Positions 17,314 to 26,460 of a stretch of DNA of 64,000 nucleotides are shown in pieces. Position numbers and translations under genes: made by a program. This stretch comes from Pseudomonas fluorescens. Lineage in GTDB: Bacteria > Pseudomonadota > Gammaproteobacteria > Pseudomonadales > Pseudomonadaceae. The stretch spans positions 186,001 through 250,000 of the forward strand of contig NZ_CABVII010000003.1 of NCBI RefSeq assembly GCF_902497995.1. The letters are read 5' to 3'. Each line of letters opens with the position of its first letter. The stretch's first letter is position 1. The notes beneath the pieces were generated by a model that had not been told where the DNA came from, searched no databases, and saw nothing but the letters and a program-made list of their open reading frames with translations.

Positions 17314-17786
17314 TTCGCACCTGCGGCGATCACACCGGCAAAACCTTTGGTGCCCTTGATGGCTTTACCCATGCGCATGAAGGTGCCGACTACATGGGCG
17401 ATGGGTTGCTCGGGGTCATCCTGGTAGGCAAAGCCGCGCGCGAAGATCACATCGGTGGTGACCCGGTAGCACTGGGCGAATCCATAGACATCTTTGTGCG
17501 GTTCGGCGGCGTGCATATAATCGATGCGCAGGTCCAGGGTCGGACACACTTCGAACTCGGGCAACACGCAGAGGGTGGACATGCCGCAGGCGGTGTCCAT
17601 CAGCGACGTCAGTGCCCCGCCATGGATGATGCCGGTTTGCGGATTGCCGACGATTTGCGGGCTGTACGGCAAAATCACGGTGAGCCCTTCATGACTGGCG
17701 CTGTGAACCCGCAGCCCCAGTACCTGACAATGTCGCAGCGCCGACAGGAATCGTGTCGCACGCTCAAAAACGGGGTTTTCGGCCAT
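17310..17786 (-). CDS. PaaI-type hotdog-fold thioesterase, first of an overlapping pair
   Basis: Protein of 158 residues with the hotdog helix signature QTGIIHGGALTSLMDTACGMSTL, where HGG and Asp mark the family active site, and the strand CPTLDLRIDYMHAAEPH. I chose ATG 17786 (MAENPVFERATRF); a longer frame to 17822 is not supported by a ribosome site. It overlaps the next gene by four bases and shares about the same fold with it, which suggests an ancient tandem duplication. Predicted to hydrolyse CoA thioesters in the cytoplasm; the metabolite is unknown. Confidence 0.82.
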   Translation of the reverse strand: MAENPVFERATRFLSALRHCQVLGLRVHSASHEGLTVILPYSPQIVGNPQTGIIHGGALTSLMDTACGMSTLCVLPEFEVCPTLDLRIDYMHAAEPHKDVYGFAQCYRVTTDVIFARGFAYQDDPEQPIAHVVGTFMRMGKAIKGTKGFAGVIAAGAK

Positions 17787-17879
17787 TTGATAAAAACTCT
17801 TATTAGTGTCCTGAGATCGCACTAGGCGCTTTGAGTAAAAGTTCCCGCCGGAATAATCTTATATATCTGTATGAATTGA

Positions 17880-17909
17880 GGAACTTAACGCTGAGAACCG
17901 TGTTCGAAA
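17880..17909 (+). promoter_or_regulatory. Possible AlgU/RpoE-type promoter
   Basis: GGAACTT at 17880-17886, a 17-base spacer and TCGAAA at 17904-17909 resemble the envelope-stress sigma factor consensus (GAACTT with a TCTGA-like -10). It lies 36 bases before the start of a small lipoprotein gene, a typical class of target. The -10 match is partial. Confidence 0.4.
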
Positions 17910-17944
17910 GGCCAGTAGATATTTTCCATAAGGAGAAACACCCC

Positions 17945-18181
17945 ATGCGTAAGACTTTAGCTATTGCCTTGATGTTGACCGCTTCCCTCGGTCTCGCTGC
18001 TTGCGATAAAAAATCCGAGGACAAAGCTCAAGATGCAAACCAACATGCTGAGCAAGCCCAGCAAGACATGAACAAAGCTCAGGATAAAGTGAACGACGCT
18101 GCGAAAGAAAACGCCGAAGCTGCCAAAGCTCAGGCTGAATCGAACGAAGCTGCACAAGACGAAGCTGCCAAGAAGCAATAA
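17945..18181 (+). CDS. Small Ala/Glu/Lys-rich lipoprotein
   Basis: Lipoprotein precursor of 78 residues: signal MRKTLAIALMLTASLGLAAC with lipobox LAAC, then a very polar, Ala-, Gln-, Lys- and Asp-rich mature part. The mature region has heptad-like spacing (NQHAEQAQQDMNKAQDKVND), which suggests an extended helix or coiled coil. A strong ribosome site (GGAG) precedes the ATG, and the gene is closed by a terminator, so it is a monocistronic unit. Composition recalls Lpp-like or stress-induced envelope proteins, but I do not recognise a named family. The upstream AlgU-like promoter would fit an envelope-stress role; that is inference. Confidence 0.8.
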   Translation: MRKTLAIALMLTASLGLAACDKKSEDKAQDANQHAEQAQQDMNKAQDKVNDAAKENAEAAKAQAESNEAAQDEAAKKQ

Positions 18182-18206
18182 ATCGTTTTTTCATGCAGAA
18201 AAAGAA

Positions 18207-18231
18207 AACCCGCCAAGTGCGGGTTTTTTTT
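18207..18231. terminator. Bidirectional terminator between convergent lipoprotein and MAPEG genes
   Basis: The stem AACCCGC/GCGGGTT has eight T on the plus strand and an A-rich run on the other side. Confidence 0.88.
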
Positions 18232-18247
18232 GGCCTGCAGTGCAGCG

Positions 18248-18649
18248 CTAGAGCAAAATCGTTCTAAAAGTCGGACTCATCATCAGCAACAACGAACAGA
18301 CTAAGCCTAAAAACCACACCAGACTGCGCTGCCAGGCCAAGTCCGTCCAATAACACAGCAAGTAGATGATGCGCGTAATCACAAAGATGATTGCCAGCGA
18401 ATCGATAAGCCACCCCGCCGTCTGCGTGGTGTGCGCCATCAACACCCCCACCGCAAACAAGATGAATGCCTCGATACAGTTCTGATGCGCCGCCAGCGCC
18501 CGGGCACCGAAGCCAGTGAGTTGCGCCTGCTGCTGGCGCGGCAGGTGATTATCGTAACCGCCCTGCTCTTTCATGGCCTTGGCCACCGGTATGCGAGCCA
18601 CATAAATCAGCAAGGCACTGATAAACACACACCAGAACGGAATACTCAT
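18248..18649 (-). CDS. MAPEG family membrane protein
   Basis: Inner-membrane protein of 133 residues with four hydrophobic segments. It has the MAPEG pattern: an amphipathic loop after the first segment (ARIPVAKAMKEQGGYDNHLPR) and the conserved GFGARALAAHQNCIEAFILFAVGV motif. MAPEG proteins include glutathione transferases and related eicosanoid enzymes; bacterial members of this short type are uncharacterised. The ATG at 18649 shares a base with the stop of the DUF599 gene (TGATG), so the two genes are coupled. A terminator follows the stop. Confidence 0.85.
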   Translation of the reverse strand: MSIPFWCVFISALLIYVARIPVAKAMKEQGGYDNHLPRQQQAQLTGFGARALAAHQNCIEAFILFAVGVLMAHTTQTAGWLIDSLAIIFVITRIIYLLCYWTDLAWQRSLVWFLGLVCSLLLMMSPTFRTILL

Positions 18650-19386
18650 CAAGCGACCTCTTTATTCGCCTCGGGCAAGGGTGCCTCTGTAGGGGTATAG
18701 ACCATCACGTCGAGAACGTCGGAGTGAAACTCCCGGCGATAGAGCACCAAGACCACGCCGGTACTCATCAACATGAACAGCCAGGGACTGACGAACCAGG
18801 CCAGCATGGTCATGCCGAAGTAATAGGAGCGCAGGCCGAAGTTGAACTGGTTGGCGGCCATGGAAATCACACGGGCTGCGCGGGCGGCAAAGGCCTTGCG
18901 CTCCAGTTCGGAAACATGCCGTTCACCGACCATCGGTGCCGAACCCACCAGGATCGCCGCGAAATTGTACTGACGCATGCACCAGCTGAAGGTAAAGAAC
19001 GCATAGACAAAAACCAGCGCCAGGCACAACAACTTGATTTCCGACATGCCTTGGGACGCCTGCTGCACCATCGGGATATCCGCCAGCAACGACACGGCCC
19101 TTTCGGAAGCACCCAGTACCGTGAGAATGCCGGCCAGAATAATCAGTGTGCTGGAAGCGAAGAACGAGGCGTTGCGCTCCAGGTTGCCGATCACACTGGC
19201 GTCGGCGATGCGGTTATCGCGCAGCAGCATGCGGCGCATCCAGTCTTCGCGATACAGGTGCAGGACGCTGGCCAGGCACGCGGTGTCGCGGGCTTTCCAC
19301 GTCGCATAGCGGGTGTAGCCGCCCCAGCAGATGACGAACCAGATGGCGGCGAGAATGTGGATCAGATTGGCTTGGATGAACGACAT
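18649..19386 (-). CDS. DUF599 family integral membrane protein
   Basis: Protein of 245 residues with an N-terminal hydrophobic segment (LIHILAAIWFVICWGGYTRYA) and further membrane segments near residues 70-90, 115-135 and 185-215. The family pattern includes the basic stretch REDWMRRMLLRDNRIADASVIGNLERNASFFASS near residues 45-78. No function is established for the family. It is coupled to the MAPEG gene downstream. A REPIN lies between its start and the brnQ terminator, within a 258-base gap that otherwise holds its promoter. The family assignment is from memory of this conserved motif. Confidence 0.75.
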   Translation of the reverse strand: MSFIQANLIHILAAIWFVICWGGYTRYATWKARDTACLASVLHLYREDWMRRMLLRDNRIADASVIGNLERNASFFASSTLIILAGILTVLGASERAVSLLADIPMVQQASQGMSEIKLLCLALVFVYAFFTFSWCMRQYNFAAILVGSAPMVGERHVSELERKAFAARAARVISMAANQFNFGLRSYYFGMTMLAWFVSPWLFMLMSTGVVLVLYRREFHSDVLDVMVYTPTEAPLPEANKEVA

Positions 19387-19420
19387 GCAGGTCCTTGTGA
19401 GACGTTGGCGATGATGAAAC

Positions 19421-19514
19421 CTGTAGGAGCGAGGCTTGCCCGCGAAGGCGGTGTGTCAGTCGATAACTTAGTCGAATGTTATACCGCCTTCGCGGGCAAG
19501 CCTCGCTCCTACAG
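19421..19514. repeat. REPIN, GTAGGAGCGAGG class
   Basis: Inverted arms start CTGTAGGAGCGAGGCTTGCC at 19421 and mirror to 19514, extended inward by GCGAAGGCGGT/ACCGCCTTCGC. It lies 35 bases upstream of the DUF599 start. Confidence 0.92.
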
Positions 19515-19567
19515 GTAGTGCTTCGACGTTAGCTCAAGGAAAAAGACACTGTATCGAGTCCAAAAAA

Positions 19568-19598
19568 AATGCCCCGTATCGATTGATACGGGGCATTT
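19568..19598 (-). terminator. Rho-independent terminator of brnQ
   Basis: The stem AATGCCCCGTATC/GATACGGGGCATT is followed by a T-rich run on the minus strand (A-run at 19562-19568 on the plus strand), 47 bases past the brnQ stop. Confidence 0.88.
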
Positions 19599-19644
19599 CT
19601 GTTTCTGCTGTTACAGGCCCGCTTGTGACGGCCCTTGCAGCGGC

Positions 19645-20958
19645 TTAAGCCAGCGCTTCTTCGCGCTTGCCCAGCAGACGATCACAAACCACCGCAATCG
19701 CCAGCGTCATGACCGACGGTACCAGCCACGCCAGACCTTGCTCGCTCAACGGCAGGTTAGCCAGCTGCGTCGGCAGCCAGTCCGCCAGACCGGCACCTTT
19801 GAGTGCATCAATCAGGCCGAAGATGAAGGACACCAGCATCACCGGGCCTACAATACGGCCCTGCTCATGCCAGAAGTCCTTGCAGAAGCTCAGGGCCACC
19901 AGGGCGATGCACGGCGGGTAAATCGCGGTCAGTACCGGGATCGAGAACGCAATCAGGTTGGTGAGGCCCAGGTTGGACACCAGCAGGGAAAACGCGGCGA
20001 GGATGATCACCAGTGTCTTGTAGGACAGTGGCAGCACACGGCTGAAGTATTCAGCGCAGGCACAGGTCAGGCCAACCGCCGTGACCAGACAGGCCAGGGA
20101 GATCAATACCGCCAGGAAGCCGCTGCCCAGGGAGCCGAAGGTGTGCTGCACGTAAGCGTGCAATACCGTCGCGCCATTGGTGGCACTGGCGGCGACTTCG
20201 TGGCTGCCCGAACCGAGACGGAACAGGCTGACGTAGACCAGGGCCAGACCCACGCCGGCAATCAGCCCGGCAATGATCGCGTAACGGGTGATCAGCGCCG
20301 GCGACTCGACACCACGGGAGCGGATGGCGTTGACGATGACAATGCCGAAGACCAGTGCGCCCAGGGTATCCATGGTCAGGTAACCATTGATGAAGCCTTG
20401 AGAGAACGGTGCCGCCACGTACTCGGGGGTGCCCACGCCGATGTCGCCGGCCGGCAATGCAAACGCGGCGATGCCGAGAACAGCCAGGGCGATGATCTTC
20501 AGTGGTGCGAGGAAACGTCCCACAGTATCCAGCAGACGGCCCGGATAGAGCGAGATGAAGAACACCAGCAGGAAGTACACCGAGCTATAGAGGAACAGTG
20601 CCAGCGGGCTTTCGCCGGTCAGCGGTGCCAGGCCGACTTCGAAGGACACGGTCGCGGTGCGCGGCGTCGCGAACAGCGGGCCGACGGCGAGGTAGCACGC
20701 AGCGGCCAACAGGCCCCCGGCGACTTTACCGATCGGGCTGCTCAAGGCATCCATGGCGCCGCCGACTTTGGCCAGGGCTACCACTGTGATCACCGGCAGA
20801 CCGACTGCGGTGATCAGAAAGCCCAGCGCCGCCAGCCAGACATGAGGTCCGGCCTGCAAGCCGACGATAGGCGGGAAGATGATGTTGCCAGCCCCGACAA
20901 ACAGGGCAAAGGTCATGAATCCAAGTGCCAGGATGTCCTGGCCTTTCAACACTTTCAT
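19645..20958 (-). CDS. brnQ: Branched-chain amino acid transport protein BrnQ (LIVCS family)
   Basis: Sodium-coupled Leu/Ile/Val carrier of the inner membrane, 437 residues with about twelve hydrophobic segments. The N-terminus [37 protein letters not shown] and the later [17 protein letters not shown] match the BrnQ/BraB signature closely. It stands alone on the minus strand, with a 478-base region upstream holding its promoter, a REPIN and the sucD terminator. No Lrp site could be assigned by eye. The identification is secure; the amino acid preference is taken from the family. Confidence 0.93.
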   Translation of the reverse strand: MKVLKGQDILALGFMTFALFVGAGNIIFPPIVGLQAGPHVWLAALGFLITAVGLPVITVVALAKVGGAMDALSSPIGKVAGGLLAAACYLAVGPLFATPRTATVSFEVGLAPLTGESPLALFLYSSVYFLLVFFISLYPGRLLDTVGRFLAPLKIIALAVLGIAAFALPAGDIGVGTPEYVAAPFSQGFINGYLTMDTLGALVFGIVIVNAIRSRGVESPALITRYAIIAGLIAGVGLALVYVSLFRLGSGSHEVAASATNGATVLHAYVQHTFGSLGSGFLAVLISLACLVTAVGLTCACAEYFSRVLPLSYKTLVIILAAFSLLVSNLGLTNLIAFSIPVLTAIYPPCIALVALSFCKDFWHEQGRIVGPVMLVSFIFGLIDALKGAGLADWLPTQLANLPLSEQGLAWLVPSVMTLAIAVVCDRLLGKREEALA

Positions 20959-21207
20959 TAAGGAAATACCACACTACTGAATCGGAATTTAGAGAGGGAT
21001 TTCCCTTATGGGTGAGGGAAATGCTGTCGGCCCGTATAGGACCAACCCGTTTAGCGCGTTGCTACCTTGTGGGCCGCGGACGCAAAAATGGCTGCTAGCC
21101 TAACGAATTTGCCCGACAAACGCACTGTTACGGGGCGAACTATCCGATACGCGACGTTTCTGTGTCGCGTTTTTGCATGTAATTGGTTGTCGCCTGTAAG
21201 TCCGCTA

Positions 21208-21269
21208 TCGCGGGCAAGCCCGCTCCCACAGGTTCACCACTATCCCTGTGGGAGCGGGCTTGCCCGCGA
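21208..21269. repeat. REPIN, mixed class
   Basis: Arms at 21208-21230 and 21247-21269 (TGTGGGAGCGGGCTTGCCCG core) flank a short spacer. Confidence 0.88.
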
Positions 21270-21318
21270 AGGGGCCATGACTGACCGCACACAAATCTGA
21301 GTTTCATCCAAAACAGCA

Positions 21319-21373
21319 AAGATCAAAAGATCGTCCGAAGGCCCGGGCCGCGTTCGGACGATCTTTTGATCTT
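21319..21373. repeat. 21-bp perfect inverted repeat with GATCAAAAGATCG core
   Basis: AAGATCAAAAGATCGTCCGAA at 21319-21339 (21 bp; core GATCAAAAGATCG) is mirrored at 21353-21373 around a GC-rich 13-base loop. The core 13-mer recurs in a second repeat at 58503-58515. It belongs to a repeat class different from the REPs. Confidence 0.85.
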
Positions 21374-21380
21374 CAGAACG

Positions 21381-21408
21381 ACAAAGGCCACCCGAAGGTG
21401 GCCTTTGT
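21381..21408 (-). terminator. Terminator after sucD
   Basis: The 12-bp stem ACAAAGGCCACC/GGTGGCCTTTGT has a CGAA loop and lies 29 bases past the sucD stop. It probably ends the suc transcript. Confidence 0.85.
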
Positions 21409-21436
21409 CAGCAGAGCTACAAGCTAAGCGCGAGGC

Positions 21437-22318
21437 TTACTTGATCGCCCAACCGGTCAGCTCGGACAAAGCCTTGCCGATGTCTGCCAGCGAACGCACG
21501 GTTTTCACGCCTGCGTCTTCCAGGGCAGCAAACTTCTCGTCTGCAGTGCCTTTGCCGCCAGAGATGATTGCGCCAGCATGGCCCATGCGCTTGCCCGCAG
21601 GGGCAGTCACACCAGCGATGTAGGAAACAACCGGCTTGGTCACGTTTGCCTTGATGTAGGCCGCCGCTTCTTCTTCAGCCGAACCGCCGATCTCGCCGAT
21701 CATCACGATCGCTTCGGTCTTCGGGTCTTCCTGGAACAGCTTCAGGATGTCGATGAAGTTCGAACCCGGGATCGGGTCACCGCCGATGCCGACGCAAGTC
21801 GACTGACCGAAACCGGCGTCAGTGGTCTGCTTCACAGCTTCGTAGGTCAGGGTGCCGGAACGGGAAACGATACCGACCTTGCCTGGCAAGTGAATGTGAC
21901 CTGGCATGATGCCGATCTTGCATTCGCCTGGAGTGATCACGCCTGGGCAGTTAGGGCCGATCAGGGTAACACCCAGCTCGTCGCACTTAACTTTAGCGTC
22001 CAGCATGTCCAGGGTAGGAATGCCTTCAGTGATGCAAACGATCAGCTTGATGCCGCCGAATGCTGCTTCCAGGATGGAGTCCTTGCAGAAAGGAGCTGGA
22101 ACGTAGATCACGCTGGCGGTGGCGCCAGTGGCAGCTACAGCATCTTTCACGGTGTTGAACACTGGCAGACCCAGGTGCTCGGTGCCGCCTTTACCAGGAG
22201 TTACGCCACCGACCATCTTGGTGCCGTATTCGATGGCTTGCTGGGTGTGGAAACTACCTTGCGAACCGGTAATACCCTGGCAGATAACTTTGGTGTCTTT
22301 ATTGATCAGGACGCTCAT
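21437..22318 (-). CDS. sucD: Succinyl-CoA synthetase alpha subunit SucD
   Basis: With SucC converts succinyl-CoA to succinate with nucleotide phosphorylation in the TCA cycle. The 293 residues include the CoA-binding Rossmann domain near the N-terminus ([17 protein letters not shown]), the central SRSGTLTYE motif and the phospho-histidine loop [17 protein letters not shown] near residue 250. The ATG shares its first base with the sucC stop, so the subunits are translationally coupled. A strong terminator follows. All key residues are intact. Confidence 0.97.
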   Translation of the reverse strand: MSVLINKDTKVICQGITGSQGSFHTQQAIEYGTKMVGGVTPGKGGTEHLGLPVFNTVKDAVAATGATASVIYVPAPFCKDSILEAAFGGIKLIVCITEGIPTLDMLDAKVKCDELGVTLIGPNCPGVITPGECKIGIMPGHIHLPGKVGIVSRSGTLTYEAVKQTTDAGFGQSTCVGIGGDPIPGSNFIDILKLFQEDPKTEAIVMIGEIGGSAEEEAAAYIKANVTKPVVSYIAGVTAPAGKRMGHAGAIISGGKGTADEKFAALEDAGVKTVRSLADIGKALSELTGWAIK

Positions 22319-23484
22319 TATTTGCCCTCCGCAGCTTTGACAACTTGTTGAGCAGCGTCGGTCAGGCTGGTAGCAGCGATGATGTTCAAACCGCTTTCTG
22401 CCAGTACTTTAGCGCCCAGCTCAGCGTTGTTGCCTTCAAGGCGAACAACAACCGGGATTTTCACGCCGACTTCTTTCACAGCGCCGATGATGCCTTCGGC
22501 AATCATGTCGCAACGAACGATGCCGCCGAAGATGTTGACCAATACTGCAGCGACGTTAGTGTCGGACAGGATGATCTTGAACGCTTCGGTAACGCGTTCT
22601 TTGGTAGCACCGCCGCCCACGTCGAGGAAGTTGGCTGGTTTGCCGCCATGCAGGTTGACGATGTCCATGGTACCCATGGCCAGGCCAGCACCGTTGACCA
22701 TGCAACCGATGTTGCCTTCCAGCGCTACGTAGTTCAGTTCGAACTTGGCAGCGTGCGCTTCGCGCGGATCGTCTTGCGACGGATCGTGGAAAGTCTTCAG
22801 CTTAGGCTGACGGTACATGGCGTTGGCGTCGATGTTGATCTTGGCGTCGAGGCAATGCAGATCGCCGTCAGCCTTGATCACCAGCGGGTTCACTTCCAGC
22901 AGGGCCAGGTCGTGATCCTTGAACAGCTTGGCCAGACCGACGAAGATCTTGGCGAACTGGGCAACTTGCTTGCCTTCCAGACCCAGCTGGAATGCCAGCT
23001 CGCGACCCTGGAATGGCTGAGCGCCAACCAGTGGATCGATCGTGGCCTTGAGGATTTTCTCAGGGGTGTCGTGAGCGATTTTCTCGATGTCCACGCCACC
23101 TTCGGTGGAAGCCATGAACACGATACGACGGCTCGAACGGTCAACGACAGCGCCCAGGTACAGCTCTTTAGCGATATCAGTGCACGATTCAACCAGGATC
23201 TTGGTGACTGGCTGACCATTGGCATCAGTCTGGTAAGTCACCAGACGCTTGCCCAACCACTGTTGAGCGAATGCCTTGGCGTCTTCTTTGCTGCGAACCA
23301 GCTTGACGCCGCCCGCTTTACCGCGACCACCTGCGTGAACCTGGGCTTTGACAACCCATTCGGTCCCGCCGATCTTGTCGCACGCTTCTGCTGCTGCTTC
23401 CGGGGTGTCTACGGCGAAACCCTGGGATACTGGCAGGCCGTATTCAGCGAACAGCTGCTTACCCTGATACTCGTGAAGATTCAT
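22318..23484 (-). CDS. sucC: Succinyl-CoA synthetase beta subunit SucC
   Basis: ADP/GDP-forming subunit of succinyl-CoA synthetase, 388 residues, the standard length. The ATP-grasp domain begins [19 protein letters not shown], with the nucleotide-binding basic stretch [19 protein letters not shown]. The C-terminal domain has the [13 protein letters not shown] and NIFGG motifs that contact the phospho-histidine and CoA subunit. Overlaps sucD by one base. Between it and lpdA lie 179 bases containing three strong hairpins, unlike the tighter spacing elsewhere in this block, which suggests a transcript processing or attenuation point. Confidence 0.97.
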   Translation of the reverse strand: MNLHEYQGKQLFAEYGLPVSQGFAVDTPEAAAEACDKIGGTEWVVKAQVHAGGRGKAGGVKLVRSKEDAKAFAQQWLGKRLVTYQTDANGQPVTKILVESCTDIAKELYLGAVVDRSSRRIVFMASTEGGVDIEKIAHDTPEKILKATIDPLVGAQPFQGRELAFQLGLEGKQVAQFAKIFVGLAKLFKDHDLALLEVNPLVIKADGDLHCLDAKINIDANAMYRQPKLKTFHDPSQDDPREAHAAKFELNYVALEGNIGCMVNGAGLAMGTMDIVNLHGGKPANFLDVGGGATKERVTEAFKIILSDTNVAAVLVNIFGGIVRCDMIAEGIIGAVKEVGVKIPVVVRLEGNNAELGAKVLAESGLNIIAATSLTDAAQQVVKAAEGK

Positions 23485-23560
23485 GCTTATTACCGTCTTC
23501 GTTAGGTACTGCGCATTCGGTGCTGCACTCGTTCAAGTGCCGCACCACCTGTGACTGCTG

Positions 23561-23631
23561 CTTGCGTAGCTGGGCTACGCAAGACTGCGTCCAGCGGATA
23601 TTCCGCGGTGAGCCTTGCTTGCAAGGCTCAC
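23561..23631. repeat. Cluster of three hairpins between lpdA and sucC
   Basis: Three perfect inverted repeats lie in a row: CTTGCGTAGC-TGG-GCTACGCAAG (23561-23583), GCGGA-TAT-TCCGC (23594-23606) and GTGAGCCTTGC-TT-GCAAGGCTCAC (23608-23631). They fall in the only sizeable gap before sucC. None is followed by a T-run, so RNA stability or processing elements are more likely than terminators. Confidence 0.7.
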
Positions 23632-23663
23632 GACGGGCCATACCGCCGTGGTTTCTTATTGTC

Positions 23664-25100
<1,437 letters not shown>

Positions 25101-25138
25101 TCAAAAGATCCTCTTTAGCGAAAAGCTTCGAGCCACAA

Positions 25139-25182
25139 GCTTCAAGCCAGGCTGCACTTTCCTGCAGCCTGTCACTTGAAGC
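25139..25182. repeat. Nested hairpin between sucB and lpdA
   Basis: The outer arms GCTTCAAG/CTTGAAGC and inner arms CAGGCTGCA/TGCAGCCTG around CTTTCC form one long stem-loop in the 97-base gap. It is not of the REP classes seen elsewhere here and has no T-run. Confidence 0.75.
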
Positions 25183-25197
25183 CTGCAGCTGCTTCTA

Positions 25198-26418
25198 TCA
25201 GATATCCAGCAGCAAACGAGCCGGGTCTTCCAGCAGGTTCTTGATGGTAACCAGGAAGGTCACAGCTTCTTTGCCATCGATCAGACGGTGATCGTAGGAC
25301 AGCGCCAGGTACATCATCGGACGGATAACCACCTGACCGTTGATCGCCATAGGACGCTGCAGAATGTTGTGCATGCCCAGGATGGCCGCTTGCGGCGGGT
25401 TGACGATCGGCGTCGACATCATCGAACCGAAGGTACCACCGTTGGTGATGGTGAACGTGCCACCAGTCATCTCGTCCATCGACAGTTTGCCGTCACGGGC
25501 TTTCTTGCCGAAGGTGGCGATGCCGCCTTCGATTTCAGCCAGGCTCATCAGTTCGGCGTTACGCAGAACCGGTACAACCAGGCCGCGGTCGCTGGAAACA
25601 GCAACACCGACGTCAGCGTAGCCGTGATAAACGATATCGGCACCGTCGATCGACGCGTTGACGGCCGGGAAGCGTTTCAGCGCTTCGGTGGCAGCCTTGA
25701 CGAAGAACGACATGAAGCCCAGGCGCACACCATTGTGGCTCTTCTCAAAGAGATCCTTGTACTTCGAACGCAACGCCATGACTTCGGTCATGTCGACTTC
25801 GTTGAAAGTGGTCAGCATCGCCATGTTCGATTGAGCTTCAACCAGACGCTTGGCAACAGTGGCCCGCACGCGGGTCATCGGTACACGCTTCTCGATGCGA
25901 TCGCCAGCGGCGAAAACCGGAGCAGCGGCAGCGGGTGCAGCAGCCTTGGCAGGCGCGGCAGCCGGAGCGGCTTTCTTGGCGGCAACAGCTGCAACCACGT
26001 CTTCCTTGGTCACACGACCGCCTTTGCCAGTGCCGGCAACGGAAGCGATGTTGATACCGTTTTCTTCAGCCAGCTTGCGAGCAGCCGGTGCAGCGACAGG
26101 ATCGTCTTCGCCTTCGGCGGCAGGAGCAGCAGCCTGTGCAGCGGCCGGAGCAGCGGCAGCGGCTGGAGCGGCAGCAGCGCCGCCCGCTTCGATGGAGCCC
26201 AGCACTTCGTCGGACAGAACGGTCTCGCCTTCGTTCTTGACGATAGCGCCCAGCACGCCGTCAGCGGTAGCCAACACTTCCAGTACGACTTTGTCGGTTT
26301 CGATGTCGACGATCAGGTCGTCGCGCTTGACGGCGTCGCCCGGCTGTTTGTGCCAGGTGGCAACGGTGCCATCGGCAACCGATTCCGGGAAAGTGGGGGC
26401 TTTGATTTCGATAGCCAT
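25198..26418 (-). CDS. sucB: Dihydrolipoyl succinyltransferase SucB (E2 of 2-oxoglutarate dehydrogenase)
   Basis: Core of the OGDH complex, 406 residues. The single lipoyl domain (residues 1-80) carries the lipoylated Lys in [11 protein letters not shown] Pro/Ala-rich linker follows, then the E1/E3-binding domain ([29 protein letters not shown], about 110-140), a second Ala/Pro linker, and the catalytic acyltransferase domain ending in the active-site motif [13 protein letters not shown] near residue 378. The N-terminus [19 protein letters not shown] is canonical. Gene order is sucA-sucB-lpdA, with a 42-base gap after sucA. Confidence 0.97.
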   Translation of the reverse strand: MAIEIKAPTFPESVADGTVATWHKQPGDAVKRDDLIVDIETDKVVLEVLATADGVLGAIVKNEGETVLSDEVLGSIEAGGAAAAPAAAAAPAAAQAAAPAAEGEDDPVAAPAARKLAEENGINIASVAGTGKGGRVTKEDVVAAVAAKKAAPAAAPAKAAAPAAAAPVFAAGDRIEKRVPMTRVRATVAKRLVEAQSNMAMLTTFNEVDMTEVMALRSKYKDLFEKSHNGVRLGFMSFFVKAATEALKRFPAVNASIDGADIVYHGYADVGVAVSSDRGLVVPVLRNAELMSLAEIEGGIATFGKKARDGKLSMDEMTGGTFTITNGGTFGSMMSTPIVNPPQAAILGMHNILQRPMAINGQVVIRPMMYLALSYDHRLIDGKEAVTFLVTIKNLLEDPARLLLDI

Positions 26419-26460
26419 TATCTGTGGGTCCTTAAATTCGGTTTCAGGTGCGCGAAGGCG

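Larger units (their letters stand above)
20959..21436. other. Intergenic region between brnQ and sucD
   Basis: The 478-base gap contains, from left to right: the brnQ upstream region, a REPIN (21208-21269), a 21-bp perfect inverted repeat (21319-21373) and the sucD terminator (21381-21408). I see no gene. Confidence 0.6.

Noticed and set aside
19421-19514. The many spaced palindromes (~90-bp units) as a possible CRISPR array
   Set aside because: They are dispersed REPINs at gene ends, not consecutive repeats with unique spacers, and no cas genes are present.
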